A program made the translations under genes and the position numbers. From positions 62,001 to 126,000 of the forward strand of contig NZ_FOYW01000001.1 in assembly GCF_900115285.1 (NCBI RefSeq): a stretch of 64,000 bases of DNA, read 5' to 3'. A model generated the notes under the pieces. The model was not told where the DNA came from, made no database searches, and saw only the letters and a program-made list of their open reading frames with translations. Position 1 is the first letter of the stretch; each line of letters begins with the position of its first letter. Source of the DNA: Marinobacter daqiaonensis (GTDB lineage Bacteria > Pseudomonadota > Gammaproteobacteria > Pseudomonadales > Oleiphilaceae). Below are positions 1-10,048 of the stretch, piece by piece.

Positions 1-375
1 CGACCAGTCAGCACCGTTGCCGCTGCCGAGCCCGCCCTGGAGCAGCCTTCAGGAGAGACGCCCGAAGCCGGGGAGACTCCAGTGCCAGCTCCGGACCCAC
101 AGTGGGTGGAGAAGGCCGCCGGCCTGAGAGTGGGTTGTTGGGTGGAGATGCCCCGTGACAATGGCCGCCTGCGGTGCAAGCTGGCCGCGATTATCCGGGC
201 GACCGGCAAGTACATTTTCGTCAACCGCAATGGCGCGAAGGTGGCGGAGTACCTGCAGGATGAGCTGGCACTGGCGCTGTCACAGGGCCGCATTACCATG
301 CTGGATGATGGCCTGATCTTCGACCGTGCCCTGGAGTCCATCATCGACAATCTCCGTCACAACCGCCGGGACTGA
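1..375 (+). CDS. DUF1631 family protein, C-terminal fragment
   Basis: The reading frame is open from the first base of the window to the TGA at 373-375, so this is the last 124 residues of a longer protein whose start lies outside. An Ala/Pro/Glu-rich linker (about residues 1-35) is followed by a compact domain beginning WVEKAAGL. Its pattern (WVEM near residue 48, then CKLAAI, KYIFVNRNG, and an acidic helix ending ALESIIDNLR) resembles the C-terminal part of DUF1631 proteins, sometimes mislabelled thymidine phosphorylase. The biochemical function of the family is not established. A GTG at 82 lies inside the frame and should not be taken as the start. The call rests on recall of the family pattern only. 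Confidence 0.7.
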   Translation, partial: RPVSTVAAAEPALEQPSGETPEAGETPVPAPDPQWVEKAAGLRVGCWVEMPRDNGRLRCKLAAIIRATGKYIFVNRNGAKVAEYLQDELALALSQGRITMLDDGLIFDRALESIIDNLRHNRRD

Positions 376-446
376 ACCGCTGGTTCGCCCCGGCGACGGC
401 TTTGTGTTTCAATTCGGGGTAATGATCCGTTGTTAGCAGGAAAACC

Positions 447-1031
447 GTGTCTGCCCCTCAATTCCCCAAGTTTCCCTCCAGGCTAAGGTCAAGCGGCCGG
501 CTACCCTCCGCCCGCTGGTGCCCGTCACCCAATTACGGTCCCCGGCCGGATGCGGAGGATGTTTCGCTACTGGTGATTCACAACATCAGCCTGCCTCCGG
601 AACAGTTCGGTGGGCCTCACATCGAGAATTTCTTCTGTAATAAGCTCGATACCTCAGTGCATCCCTATTTCGAGGAGATTGCTGCCCTGCGGGTATCGCC
701 CCATCTGCTCATCCGCAGGGACGGCGAACTGGTACAGTTTGTCAGCCTGAGGGAGCGGGCATGGCATGCGGGCCGTTCCATCTTCTGCGGTCGAAAGGAG
801 TGTAATGACTATTCCGTAGGCATCGAGCTGGAAGGAGCCGACACCATCCCCTATACCGAAGCCCAATATCACCAGCTTGCCGTCACGGCCCGGAAAATCA
901 TGGTGGCCTGGCCAGAGATCACGCCAGAGCGTATCGCCGGCCACAGCGATATTGCCCCTGGCCGCAAGACCGACCCCGGTCCGGCTTTCGACTGGGATCG
1001 GTTCATGGGCCTGCTGGCGGAACAACGGTAG
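447..1031 (+). CDS. ampD: 1,6-anhydro-N-acetylmuramyl-L-alanine amidase AmpD
   Basis: This cytoplasmic zinc amidase cleaves the peptide from 1,6-anhydro-muropeptides during peptidoglycan recycling; in many gammaproteobacteria its loss raises inducer levels for AmpR-controlled beta-lactamase. The 194-residue protein has the amidase_2 fold signature. The likely zinc ligands are H45 (in VIHNIS), H166 (in AGHSDIAPGRK) and D176 (in KTDPGPAFDW). The motif HAGRS lies between them, as in characterised AmpD proteins. The start is GTG at 447, preceded by AGCAGGA with normal spacing. It follows the DUF1631 gene after 71 bases and is convergent with the adenosyltransferase gene downstream. No ampE is seen next to it. 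Confidence 0.95.
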   Translation: MSAPQFPKFPSRLRSSGRLPSARWCPSPNYGPRPDAEDVSLLVIHNISLPPEQFGGPHIENFFCNKLDTSVHPYFEEIAALRVSPHLLIRRDGELVQFVSLRERAWHAGRSIFCGRKECNDYSVGIELEGADTIPYTEAQYHQLAVTARKIMVAWPEITPERIAGHSDIAPGRKTDPGPAFDWDRFMGLLAEQR

Positions 1032-1069
1032 CTACCGGATGACCTTCCCGGGAAGCCTGCGGAGTCCGA

Positions 1070-1633
1070 TCACTTTCTGATACCGGAGCGATGCTGCTCC
1101 CAGAGCACTTCTTCACCACCATTGCGCCGGGCCAGCACCCGGGCCACCACGAACAGGAGATCCGAAAGCCGGTTCAGGTAATGCCGCGAGTCCGGGTTGA
1201 TGGAGTCCTCGTGACTGAGGGCGACCACCACACGCTCCGCCCGTCGGCACACGGCCCGGGCCAGATGGCATTGTGCCGCTGCCGGAGTGCCGCCCGGAAG
1301 GATGAAGTTCTTCAAAGCGGGCAGGTCGGCGTTGTACCTGTCGAGCGTTTCTTCCAGCCAGCTGATGTGGCCATCGTCGATCACCCGGCTGCCGGGGATG
1401 GCAAACTCTCCTCCCAGGTCGAAGAGGTGATGCTGGATGCGCAGGAGCAGCTCGGCGATGTCGTTTTCTCCTTCCAGCAGTTCGATCAGCATGCCGATGT
1501 GTGAGTTCAGCTCGTCGGCCGTGCCCATGGCCTCCACCCGTTGGGCATTCTTGGCAATGCGGTTGCCGTCGGCAAGGCCGGTGGACCCGTCATCGCCGGT
1601 CCGGGTATAGATTTTGGAAAGTCGGTTTCCCAT
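1070..1633 (-). CDS. PduO-type ATP:cob(I)alamin adenosyltransferase
   Basis: This enzyme transfers the adenosyl group of ATP to cob(I)alamin to make adenosylcobalamin, the last activation step of vitamin B12. The 187-residue protein begins with KIYTRTGDDGSTGL, the N-terminal ATP-binding signature of the PduO family. It also carries the helical-bundle motif ending in CRRAERVVVAL with the family's conserved arginine and glutamate, and a late NRLSDLLFVVAR helix. The length is normal for a single-domain PduO/MMAB protein. It lies 20 bases downstream of the ketopantoate reductase-like gene on the same strand, so it may be the last gene of the pepA-holC-valS string. No cobalamin riboswitch or other B12 genes are visible nearby, which suggests salvage rather than synthesis. 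Confidence 0.93.
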   Translation of the reverse strand: MGNRLSKIYTRTGDDGSTGLADGNRIAKNAQRVEAMGTADELNSHIGMLIELLEGENDIAELLLRIQHHLFDLGGEFAIPGSRVIDDGHISWLEETLDRYNADLPALKNFILPGGTPAAAQCHLARAVCRRAERVVVALSHEDSINPDSRHYLNRLSDLLFVVARVLARRNGGEEVLWEQHRSGIRK

Positions 1634-1653
1634 GGAAGAAGCTCCGGTCAGTG

Positions 1654-2607
1654 TTATGGATGAGATACCAGCTCTTTTACCCGTTCCGTCAGCATCTGGT
1701 TCACCGGTGCCTCCAGACCAAGCTCCCGGGCGCGACGAACCACGTAGCCATTAATATAGTCGATCTCGGTCGGGCGCCGGTTGAGGATGTCCCCCCGCAT
1801 TGACGAGGTATTGCGGGCTGTTGCCCCGGCGACACGCTCAATCCGTTGTCGCAGCGTACTGGCTGAAGGGGCTGTCATTCCTTCGGCAGCCATCAGGGCC
1901 CTCAGCTCCAGGCAAAGGCCATCGATGTTCCGGGTGAACAGGGGCGCGTCGAGGATATCGCCATTGGGGCAGTCGAGAATGGCGGTGAAGGGATTGATGC
2001 CGGCGTTGATCACCAGCTTTTCCCAGAGTCGCTCGGAGATCTGTGCATCAGCACGAACGTCCAGACCCGTCAGGGTCAGCTCCCGGACCACGCGGTCGGT
2101 GCAGGGCACTGCAGCAGGTGTAAGAGGCCCAACCCAGGTATAACCGGTGGCGGCGTGGACGAGCTGTTCAGGCATGGGCCGATGGGCCGCCTCGGTCGTG
2201 CTGGCGGCGAGTATGGGTCGTTCAGGCCAGCGTCCGGCCACCCACTGCTGGCTGCCCATGCCGTTCTGGAACAGCACCACCGGACATTCGCCTGGCAGCC
2301 TGTCCATCACCGCGTCGAGCGCGTCCAGGGTATGACCGGCCTTGGTTGTGACCAGAAGGAGTCCGATCCGGTGCCGGCTTTCGTCCAGCCAGGAACGAGT
2401 GACCGGACGGGTGTCTCCGTCAACACTGGAAAATCGGTATTCCAGGGTTGGAGGTGTCGTCTTCCCGGGGCGACGAATAAAGCCGGTACGTTCCGGTGGC
2501 AGCAGGGCGCTCAGCAGCCGTCCCAGTGAACCCGCCCCGAGAATGGCAATGAAGCCATTGCCGGGGGCGAATTCACGGGACGAAGGTTGCAGGGCCAGGG
2601 ACGCCAT
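1654..2607 (-). CDS. 2-dehydropantoate 2-reductase (PanE/ApbA family)
   Basis: The family reduces ketopantoate to pantoate with NADPH in the pantothenate (coenzyme A) pathway. The N-terminal Rossmann motif GAGSLGRL lies near residue 25. The C-terminal helical domain has the signature KLVINAGINPFTAIL followed by the SMRGDILNRRPTEIDYING block, which carries the conserved Ser/Asp/Glu positions of PanE. The length, 317 residues, is slightly above the usual 290-305. Its ATG overlaps the valS stop by one base (TAATG), which implies translational coupling. Other family members use different 2-oxo acids, so the exact substrate is inferred. Confidence 0.85.
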   Translation of the reverse strand: MASLALQPSSREFAPGNGFIAILGAGSLGRLLSALLPPERTGFIRRPGKTTPPTLEYRFSSVDGDTRPVTRSWLDESRHRIGLLLVTTKAGHTLDALDAVMDRLPGECPVVLFQNGMGSQQWVAGRWPERPILAASTTEAAHRPMPEQLVHAATGYTWVGPLTPAAVPCTDRVVRELTLTGLDVRADAQISERLWEKLVINAGINPFTAILDCPNGDILDAPLFTRNIDGLCLELRALMAAEGMTAPSASTLRQRIERVAGATARNTSSMRGDILNRRPTEIDYINGYVVRRARELGLEAPVNQMLTERVKELVSHP

Positions 2608-5459
2608 TACATGGCCTCAATCTCGGCCCGCTGTTCGCTCAGTCGTTTCTGGCTGCCCTGGGCGTCACGGAGTTTCTCCTGCTCCTTCTCCACCACCTCG
2701 GGGGGCGCTTTGGCGGTAAACTTCTCATTGCCCAGCTTGCCTTCCAGGCGACCGATTTCCTTCTGGAGGCGGTCCAGCTCCTTGTCGAGGCGCTTGAGTT
2801 CAGCCTCTTTGTCGATCAGGCCCGCCATCGGCACCAGAACTTCCATCTCGCCCACCAGCTGTGTGGCCGACATGGGCGCCCTGTCGCCTTCGAACCACTC
2901 CAGCTTTTCCAGCTTGGCGAGGGACATGAGGAACTGCCGGTAGTCCTCCATCCGGCGCGTGTCGTCGGCATCCGTGCCCCGGAGCAGTACCGGAATCTGT
3001 CTGGCCGGGGAAATGTTCATCTCGCCGCGAATGTTCCGCACAGCCTCGATCACACCTTTGAGCCACTCGATGTCCCGGGCCACGGCAGCGTCCTGCTTGC
3101 TGGTGTCCGGCTGCGGGAATGGCTGGAGCATGATGCTGTCGCCGGTCTTGCCCGCAAGAGGGGCGATGCGCTGCCAGATTTCCTCAGTGATAAAGGGCAT
3201 CATGGGGTGGGCCAGACGCAACACCGCCTCCAGCACCCGCACCAGGGTACGCCGGGTGCCACGTTTGGCCTCGACGCTGGCGCCTTCGTCGCTCAGCACC
3301 GGCTTTGAAAGTTCCAGGTACCAGTCGCAGTATTCGTTCCAGATGAATTCGTAAAGCGCGTAGGCCGCCAGGTCAAAGCGATACTGGTCCAGGTGACGGA
3401 TGACTTCCTCTTCGCAATGCTGCAGCTCGCCGATGATCCAGCGATCCGCCAGTGACAGGTTCACCGGCTCGTCGTTGACGCCGCAATCCTCGCCCTCAGT
3501 GTTCATCAGCACGTAACGGGCCGCGTTCCAGAGCTTGTTGCAGAAGTTGCGATAGCCTTCCAGGCGCTTCATGTCCCAGTTGATGTCCCGCCCGGTGGTG
3601 GCCATGGCAGCCAGGGTAAAGCGCAGGGCGTCGGTACCGTGGGCGGAGATGCCTTCAGGAAACTCCTTGCGGGTGCGCTTGGCGATCTTTTCCGCAAGCT
3701 TGGGCTGCATCAGGTTGCCGGTGCGTTTTTCCAGCAGATCGTCCAGGGAGATGCCGTCGATCATGTCCAGCGGGTCGATGACGTTGCCCTTGGACTTGGA
3801 CATCTTGTCACCGTTCTCATCCCGGATCAGGCCGGTGACATACACCTTTTTGAAGGGAACCTGGGGAGTGCCGTCCTCGTTCTTCATGAAGTGCATGGTC
3901 ATCATGATCATCCGGGCAACCCAGAAGAAGATGATGTCAAAGCCGGTCACCAGTACATCGGTGGGGTGGAAGGTTTTCAGGCGCTCGGTCGCTTCCGGCC
4001 AGCCCAGGGTGCCAAAGGTCCACAGGGCGGAGCTGAACCAGGTGTCCAGCACGTCTTCGTCCTGGCTCAGTTCGAGGTCCGCCGCCAGTCCATATTTCTG
4101 GCGCACGTCCGTCTCGTCGCGGCCTACGTAGATGTTGCCGCTGGCGTCATACCAGGCCGGAATGCGGTGGCCCCACCAGAGCTGGCGGGAAATGCACCAT
4201 TCCTGGATGTCCCGCATCCAGGCGAAGTACATGTTCTCGTACTGCTTGGGAACAAACTGGATGCGACCGTCCTCCACCGCTTCAATAGCAGGCTTCGCCA
4301 GGGTCTTGGCGTCCACGAACCACTGGTCCGTCAGCATGGGCTCGATGATGAGCCCCGAGCGGTCGCCCCGGGGCACGCTCAGGACGTGATCCTCGATCCG
4401 CTCCACCAGTCCCTGATTTTCCATGTCGGCGACAATACCCTTTCGCGCTTCCTCCCGGGTCAGGCCGGCATAGGCCTCCGGCATGGTGCCGTCGACCCCG
4501 GCGTTTTCGCTGCCATCGGCGTTGTACACCTCGGCCACCGGGCGGATGTGGGCGTCCATGGTCATCACGTTGATCATGGGCAGGTTGTTGCGCTTGCCCA
4601 CGGCATAGTCGTTGAAGTCGTGGGCGGGGGTGATCTTCACGCAGCCGGAGCCTTTTTCCGGGTCGGCATGGTGGTCGGCGACGATGGGAATCCGGCGATT
4701 AACCAGTGGCAGCATGACGTGCTTGCCAATCAGGTGCTGGTAGCGGTCATCGTCCGGGTGTACGGCCACCGCGGTGTCGCCCAGCATGGTCTCGGGGCGG
4801 GTGGTGGCGACAACCACGTAGTCCTTGCCGTCCAGGGTCTTTTCGTCATCGGCCAGGGGGTAGCGCAGATGCCAGAAGTAGCCCTTTTCTTCCTTGTTCT
4901 CCACCTCAAGGTCGGAAATGGCGGTGTGCAGCTTCGGATCCCAGTTCACCAGCCGTTTACCACGGTAGACAAGACCCTCATCAAACAGGCGGATAAAGAC
5001 TTCCTGAACGGCCCGGTAGAAGCCATCATCCATGGTGAAACGTTCGTGGTCCCAGTCGACGGAATTGCCCAGGCGGCGCATCTGACGGGTGATGGTGCCA
5101 CCGGAGTGCTCCTTCCACTCCCAGATGCGCCTGATGAAATCCTCCCGGCCCAGGTCGTGACGGGACTTGCCTTCTTCCGCGGCCAGTTTGCGCTCCACCA
5201 CCATCTGGGTAGCGATGCCGGCGTGGTCGGTGCCCACCTGCCAGAGGGTATTATGGCCCTGCATGCGCTTGAAGCGTGTCAGGGTGTCCATGATGGTGTG
5301 CTGGAAGGCGTGGCCCATGTGGAGGCTGCCGGTAACGTTCGGCGGTGGAATCACCTGGCTGAAAGAGGGACCGGTACCGGACGGCCGGAAGTAACCTTTG
5401 TCTTCCCAGTTTTTGTACCACTGGCGCTCGATATTTTCTGGCTGATAGGTTTTTTCCAT
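2607..5459 (-). CDS. valS: Valyl-tRNA synthetase
   Basis: This class Ia synthetase charges tRNA-Val and edits misactivated threonine. The 950-residue length is typical. The HIGH signature appears as HMGH at 47-50 after PPPNVTGSL, and KMSKS is at 552-556. The editing (CP1) domain lies between them and contains [17 protein letters not shown]. The C-terminal 65 or so residues form the expected charged coiled-coil arm ([20 protein letters not shown]) that contacts tRNA. It lies 190 bases downstream of holC on the same strand, an arrangement (pepA-holC-valS) common in gammaproteobacteria. The intervening 190 bases could hold its own promoter. The start ATG at 5459 matches the usual N-terminus MEKTYQP. 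Confidence 0.98.
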   Translation of the reverse strand: MEKTYQPENIERQWYKNWEDKGYFRPSGTGPSFSQVIPPPNVTGSLHMGHAFQHTIMDTLTRFKRMQGHNTLWQVGTDHAGIATQMVVERKLAAEEGKSRHDLGREDFIRRIWEWKEHSGGTITRQMRRLGNSVDWDHERFTMDDGFYRAVQEVFIRLFDEGLVYRGKRLVNWDPKLHTAISDLEVENKEEKGYFWHLRYPLADDEKTLDGKDYVVVATTRPETMLGDTAVAVHPDDDRYQHLIGKHVMLPLVNRRIPIVADHHADPEKGSGCVKITPAHDFNDYAVGKRNNLPMINVMTMDAHIRPVAEVYNADGSENAGVDGTMPEAYAGLTREEARKGIVADMENQGLVERIEDHVLSVPRGDRSGLIIEPMLTDQWFVDAKTLAKPAIEAVEDGRIQFVPKQYENMYFAWMRDIQEWCISRQLWWGHRIPAWYDASGNIYVGRDETDVRQKYGLAADLELSQDEDVLDTWFSSALWTFGTLGWPEATERLKTFHPTDVLVTGFDIIFFWVARMIMMTMHFMKNEDGTPQVPFKKVYVTGLIRDENGDKMSKSKGNVIDPLDMIDGISLDDLLEKRTGNLMQPKLAEKIAKRTRKEFPEGISAHGTDALRFTLAAMATTGRDINWDMKRLEGYRNFCNKLWNAARYVLMNTEGEDCGVNDEPVNLSLADRWIIGELQHCEEEVIRHLDQYRFDLAAYALYEFIWNEYCDWYLELSKPVLSDEGASVEAKRGTRRTLVRVLEAVLRLAHPMMPFITEEIWQRIAPLAGKTGDSIMLQPFPQPDTSKQDAAVARDIEWLKGVIEAVRNIRGEMNISPARQIPVLLRGTDADDTRRMEDYRQFLMSLAKLEKLEWFEGDRAPMSATQLVGEMEVLVPMAGLIDKEAELKRLDKELDRLQKEIGRLEGKLGNEKFTAKAPPEVVEKEQEKLRDAQGSQKRLSEQRAEIEAM

Positions 5460-5649
5460 GGAGTTTCTGCTGGGACCGATGGGTTGAGTTCACGATTCAC
5501 GAAAAAGGTAAGTCGCGATTATACATGGTCCTGTTTGCAGCGGCGAACCCGGTCTGTTGGCCGGAAAGCTGGTAAGGCGCCGGTTGGGGGTTGGCGCTGG
5601 CAGGCAGGATGCCGGTGCTCTGTTTCTGGAGAAGTGAGCCCCGGCGGAC

Positions 5650-6135
5650 TCAGCGATTGGCCCGCTGATCGTGGACCCGGGGCTCCACGCCCAGTGCCCG
5701 AAGCTGCCTGAACTGGGAGCGGGCCACGTTCAGCGCGGCCTCGTCATTATGAGCCACCAGGGCCAGGCGCCTGAAGCGGTCGGCATCCGCCGGCAGTTTC
5801 TCCGACAGGATCACCACGGTGTCCCAGTCATCCGCCACCGGCTCGCACAGCAGGATGCCAACGGGATCCGTGCAGCGCGTGGTGGAATCGGGAACGATGC
5901 AATGGGGAATGAACGCGTCGGGACTGAAGTTCCACAGCAGCTCGTCCAGCTCCTCGGCGTGACTGTACTGATCACACAGGATGCAGACCCGGTCGCCCTG
6001 TTGCCAGGCCTTGTCCACCAGCCGGATCGCATGGAGGTTGCGATCAGCGGGCGAGGGGCCGGCGAGGATGTGGAACCAGTAGGCCTGGTTCCTGTCCCCG
6101 CTGGTGCCCGGATCGCCCACTTTACTTGCTGGCAT
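5650..6135 (-). CDS. holC: DNA polymerase III chi subunit
   Basis: Chi links the clamp loader to single-stranded DNA-binding protein in the replicative holoenzyme. The protein has the chi fold signature: an aromatic first strand (AYWFHIL), a helix ending VDKAWQQGDRVCILC, then AEELDELLWNF and FIPHCI. These match the conserved order of HolC. The ATG at 6135 overlaps the end of pepA by 14 bases. The first 16 or so residues before AYWFH are longer than in typical HolC, so an internal start (for example the GTG at 6120) is possible. The gene sits between pepA and valS, its usual place. There is no holD in the window. Confidence 0.9.
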   Translation of the reverse strand: MPASKVGDPGTSGDRNQAYWFHILAGPSPADRNLHAIRLVDKAWQQGDRVCILCDQYSHAEELDELLWNFSPDAFIPHCIVPDSTTRCTDPVGILLCEPVADDWDTVVILSEKLPADADRFRRLALVAHNDEAALNVARSQFRQLRALGVEPRVHDQRANR

Positions 6136-7615
6136 GGGACATCAGGTAGTCGACCAGCAGAGGTACCGGTCGACCGGTGGAGCCCTTGGCCTTGCCGGAA
6201 TTCCAGGCCGTGCCGGCGATATCAAGGTGGGCCCAGCGATACTCCCGGGCAAACCGTGACAGGAAGCAGGCCGCGGTGATGGTGCCGGCCGGACGGCCGC
6301 CGATGTTCTGCATATCGGCGAAATTACTGTCCAGCTGACCCTGGTACTCGTCCCACAGCGGCAGGCGCCAGGCCCGGTCACCGGTGCGTTCGCCCGCTGC
6401 CAGGAGCTCGCCTGCCAGCTCATCGTTGTTGGACAGCAGGCCCGTGGCGTGGTGGCCCAGGGCGATGATGCAGGCACCGGTGAGGGTCGCCATATCGATG
6501 ACCGTCTCCGGATCGAATTTCTTTACATAGGTAAGGGCATCGCACAGAACCAGGCGACCTTCCGCATCGGTGTTGAGGATCTCAACGGTCTGGCCCGACA
6601 GGGTCTTGACGATGTCGCCGGGACGGGTGGCGTTGCCATCCGGCATGTTCTCGGCCGCTGCGATCACGGCGACCACGTTGATCTTGGGCTTGGTCTCGGC
6701 CAGCACCTTCATGGCACCGAAGACAGCGGCGGAACCGCCCATGTCATATTTCATCTCGTCCATGCCTTCGCCGGGCTTGAGGCTGATGCCGCCGGTATCG
6801 AAGGTGATGCCTTTGCCGACCAGCACGTAGGGCTTGTCCTTGGACTTGCCACCGCGGTATTCCATCACGATCAGGCGGGGAGGCTGGGCGCTACCCTTGC
6901 CGACCGCCAGAATGGTGTTCATGCCCAGCTTTTCCATCTGTTTTTCGTCAAGGACCTCCGTCTTGATGACGCTGTAGTCCTTCGCCATCTGCTTGGCCTG
7001 CTCGGCCAGCCAGACCGGATGGCAGATGTTGGGCGGCGTATTGCCCAGGTCGCGGGTGTAGTTCATGCCCTGGCCGGTGGCCAGGCCCAGCTCGAAAGCC
7101 TCCTTGAGCGCCTTGCCGGTTCCGGATGCCACCACGGTAACCTTAACCAGTTTTCGCTTGGCGGGCTTCTCGCTCTTGTATTCGGTGAAGGAGTAGAACT
7201 GTTCTTCCAGGGTGCGGCCGATCAGGTTCAGCTTGGTCGCTTCCGAGGTGACCGCTTCCTCACCGATAAGTAGCGTGTCCGTGAGCGCTATCACGGCATT
7301 TTTTGATGGGCCGTCCTTGAGCTGACCGGCGATGGCGGCCAGGGCCTTGCGGTAATCCGCCGGCTTGCGGTCCGCGTCGTTGCCGGTCCCCACCACCAGG
7401 ACACGGGCCCAGGGCGCGTCACTGGCCGGCACCATCAGTGTGGAGGCGTTCTTGCCGGTAATGTCACCATTCTTCTGCAAAGCCTTGAGCCGGCCCCCCA
7501 GGATCTCGTCCGCCTGGATTGTGGACTCGGGCCACTCGCCGTTTTCCGGAATGGCCACAACCAGGCAATCGGTTCTGGAACTGGAAATCGCTTTGCTGCT
7601 GAGGGTGAAATTCAT
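6122..7615 (-). CDS. pepA: Leucyl aminopeptidase (M17 family)
   Basis: This cytoplasmic di-metal (Mn/Zn) aminopeptidase trims N-terminal residues from peptides. In Escherichia coli PepA also binds DNA in Xer recombination at cer and in carAB control. The signature NTDAEGRL lies at 348-355, and the metal-binding segment GKGITFDTGGISLKPG lies upstream of it. The Lys-Gly-Asp/Asp/Asp/Glu ligand set of M17 enzymes is recognisable, including KYDMGGSAAVFGAM. The length of 497 residues is typical. It is the first gene of the minus-strand pepA-holC-valS string and is divergent from lptF, with about 270 bases between them. Confidence 0.97.
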   Translation of the reverse strand: MNFTLSSKAISSSRTDCLVVAIPENGEWPESTIQADEILGGRLKALQKNGDITGKNASTLMVPASDAPWARVLVVGTGNDADRKPADYRKALAAIAGQLKDGPSKNAVIALTDTLLIGEEAVTSEATKLNLIGRTLEEQFYSFTEYKSEKPAKRKLVKVTVVASGTGKALKEAFELGLATGQGMNYTRDLGNTPPNICHPVWLAEQAKQMAKDYSVIKTEVLDEKQMEKLGMNTILAVGKGSAQPPRLIVMEYRGGKSKDKPYVLVGKGITFDTGGISLKPGEGMDEMKYDMGGSAAVFGAMKVLAETKPKINVVAVIAAAENMPDGNATRPGDIVKTLSGQTVEILNTDAEGRLVLCDALTYVKKFDPETVIDMATLTGACIIALGHHATGLLSNNDELAGELLAAGERTGDRAWRLPLWDEYQGQLDSNFADMQNIGGRPAGTITAACFLSRFAREYRWAHLDIAGTAWNSGKAKGSTGRPVPLLVDYLMSHASK

Positions 7616-7887
7616 GGCAACTCCTGAAGATTTTCGATTGAGGTCCCGTCGGTTAATGAGGCACCCGGGGAAGGCCGGGTATCGGATATCGGTGCGACAG
7701 CCTCGGACCAGTGCCTATAGCATCGGGTTCCGGCTGGCATTTATCAAGCACCGGCTTCCATTTAGCCTGGGTTTACGCTGCCGGACGGCGAGGACATCAC
7801 CCTGTCATTTGATGGCGAGGTTCCATAGAATAGCGGCCATATCCAGGACCTTCATCCAGCGCGTACCAGCCCCTGAGAGGCCGTTTC

Positions 7888-8997
7888 TTGAGTATCATCT
7901 TTCGCTACCTCACACGCCAGACCCTGGTCAGCATGATTGCCGTTTCCGGTGTTCTGCTGCTGGTGTTCATGAGTGGCCGGTTCATCAAATATCTCGCGGA
8001 TGCGGCGGCGGGGGAACTGGCGGGTGATGTTCTGTTCGCCATTATGGCCTATCGCTTTCCGGGATTCCTCGAGCTGATACTCCCGCTCGGGTTCTTTATC
8101 GGCATACTGCTTGCCTACGGTCGGATGTACCTGGAGAGCGAGATGACGGTTCTGTTCGCCTGTGGCGTCAGTGACCGCCAGATTCTGGGCCAGACCCTGG
8201 TTGCCGGTTTCTTCGTGATGCTGGTAGTGGCGGTCATGAGTCTGTGGCTGTCGCCCTGGGGCATGAAACAGGTGGAGCGGATCTTCAACGAGCAGCGCCA
8301 GGCCACCGAGTTCGAAATGCTGGCGCCAGGGCGCTTTCAGAGCCTTTCCTCGGGAGAGAGGGTGACCTACACCCAGAGTCTCAGTGATGACAAGCGTGAA
8401 CTCCGCGGCGTTTTCATGGCGGAATATTCCGAGGAGGAAGAGCGCCTGAGTCTGATCGTGGCGGACGTGGGCTCCCAGTTCGTGGATCCGGCCACCGGCA
8501 GTCGCTTCCTCGTCCTGGAGGACGGCGCCCGTTTCGAGGGTCTGCCCGGTGAGCTTGACTACTCGGTCACAGAGTTCGGGGCCTATGGTCTGAAAATCCG
8601 GGAAGTGGATGTTGGTGATAAAACCGAAGAGGAGGCCATGAGCACACTGGCCCTCTGGCGGTCCGACGACCCGGAGCTGCGGGCCCTGCTGCACTGGCGG
8701 GTATCGTTGCCGTTGATCGTGCCCATCGTAACCCTGCTGGCGGTGCGCCTGAGCCGGGTCAATCCCCGCCAGGGGCGCTTTTTCCACCTGTTACCCGCGA
8801 TGCTGATCTATATCCTTTACCTGGGATTGTTGATCGTCGCCCGGGATGCCCTTGCCTCGGGCAGGGTCCCGGAATGGATCGGCATGGTCTGGGTGCACCT
8901 GTTGTTCCTCGGTCTGGGCCTGTGGTTGCAGTTCGGTCCCGACTGGCTGCGCCGGCGCCGACTGGAGCAGCAAGGAGGAAATCATGCGCCGGCTTGA
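7888..8997 (+). CDS. lptF: LPS export ABC transporter permease LptF
   Basis: LptF and LptG form the inner-membrane part of the LptB2FG transporter that extracts lipopolysaccharide and passes it to the LptC-A-D bridge. The 369-residue protein has the family layout: two N-terminal membrane helices, a helix pair around LILPLGFFIGILLAYGR, a periplasmic beta-jellyroll (about 110-260), then two to three C-terminal helices. The start is TTG at 7888; GAGAGG lies seven bases upstream and no better ATG is present. The last 14 bases overlap lptG. It is divergent from pepA, as in E. coli and many relatives. Confidence 0.96.
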   Translation: MSIIFRYLTRQTLVSMIAVSGVLLLVFMSGRFIKYLADAAAGELAGDVLFAIMAYRFPGFLELILPLGFFIGILLAYGRMYLESEMTVLFACGVSDRQILGQTLVAGFFVMLVVAVMSLWLSPWGMKQVERIFNEQRQATEFEMLAPGRFQSLSSGERVTYTQSLSDDKRELRGVFMAEYSEEEERLSLIVADVGSQFVDPATGSRFLVLEDGARFEGLPGELDYSVTEFGAYGLKIREVDVGDKTEEEAMSTLALWRSDDPELRALLHWRVSLPLIVPIVTLLAVRLSRVNPRQGRFFHLLPAMLIYILYLGLLIVARDALASGRVPEWIGMVWVHLLFLGLGLWLQFGPDWLRRRRLEQQGGNHAPA

Positions 8998-10045
8998 CCG
9001 CTATGTGATGGCCAACGTGGCCGCCGCCACCCTCCTGGTCCTTCTGGTGGTGTTGTCGCTGGACCTGGTGTTCGGCTTCATTGCCGAGCTGGACGACACC
9101 CGCAATGACTATCAGGCCCTCCAGGCTGTTCTGTACATGGCTCTCACACTGCCACGGCGCATCTATGACTACCTTCCCCTGGGGGCATTCATGGGTTGCC
9201 TGGTTGGCCTGGGTGCCATGGCCAGTTCATCGGAACTGACAGTGATCCGCGCCGCCGGCGTGTCCATCCGGCGCATCGTCTGGTCCGCCATGAAGCCGGC
9301 GCTCGTTATTGTGGTGGTTGGCCTGGTGATCGGGGAATACGTGGCGCCTCCGGCAGAGCGCCTGGCCCAGAGTCAGAAAGCGGTCGCCCGGGGAGGCGGT
9401 GAGAACATTGCCAGCGCCACGGGGGTCTGGCACCGCGAGGGTGATACTTTCATTCACATCAATGCAGTGCAGCCGGGTGGCTTGCTGCAAGGAGTCGCGC
9501 TTTTCCGGTTCGATCAGGAGCGTTGGCTGGCTTCCGCCACGTTCGCCGAGAGAGCGAGTTACCAGGGCGGATTCTGGCGCCTGGAGGATGTACGCCGTAC
9601 GCGCCTGGAACGCGAAGGAACCACCCGGGAAATGGCTGGGCAGCAACGCTGGGACAGCGGCCTGACGCCGGATGTGCTCAGCGTGCTGGTGGTGAAGCCC
9701 GAGAATCTCGCCCTGTCCGGTCTTTATACCTATGCCACTTATCTGGACCAGCAGGGGCTGAGCTCGGCCCGCTACTGGCTCGCGTTCTGGAAAAAGGTGC
9801 TGATGCCGGTGGGCACTGCGGTCATGGTGATCGTCGCCATTTCGTTCATCTTCGGACCACTGAGGTCAGTCACCATGGGTTTCCGGGTATTTACCGGCCT
9901 GATCGTGGGGCTGCTCTTCAAATACGCGCAGGATCTTCTCGGACCAATGAGCCTGGTGTTCGGCTTCAACCCCGTGCTGGCGATCCTGATACCGATTCTG
10001 GTCAGCGGTGCCTTCGGGGCCTATCTGATGAGGCGCGCAGGCTGA
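8984..10045 (+). CDS. lptG: LPS export ABC transporter permease LptG
   Basis: This is the partner permease of LptF in lipopolysaccharide export. The ATG at 8984 is preceded by a strong AAGGAGG at 8972-8978 and overlaps the lptF stop by 14 bases, so this start is preferred over an upstream in-frame one at 8846 inside lptF. The 353-residue protein starts MRRLDRYVMAN. It has N-terminal membrane helices, the conserved LPRRIYDYLPLGAFMG segment, a periplasmic jellyroll, and C-terminal helices rich in Gly/Phe (FRVFTGLIVGLLFKYAQDLL). The length and topology match LptG. Confidence 0.96.
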   Translation: MRRLDRYVMANVAAATLLVLLVVLSLDLVFGFIAELDDTRNDYQALQAVLYMALTLPRRIYDYLPLGAFMGCLVGLGAMASSSELTVIRAAGVSIRRIVWSAMKPALVIVVVGLVIGEYVAPPAERLAQSQKAVARGGGENIASATGVWHREGDTFIHINAVQPGGLLQGVALFRFDQERWLASATFAERASYQGGFWRLEDVRRTRLEREGTTREMAGQQRWDSGLTPDVLSVLVVKPENLALSGLYTYATYLDQQGLSSARYWLAFWKKVLMPVGTAVMVIVAISFIFGPLRSVTMGFRVFTGLIVGLLFKYAQDLLGPMSLVFGFNPVLAILIPILVSGAFGAYLMRRAG

Positions 10046-10048
10046 TGG

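Noticed and set aside
3639..5711. 690-codon plus-strand open frame
   Set aside because: It lies antisense to valS in a G+C-rich gene, has no family pattern and no credible start site.
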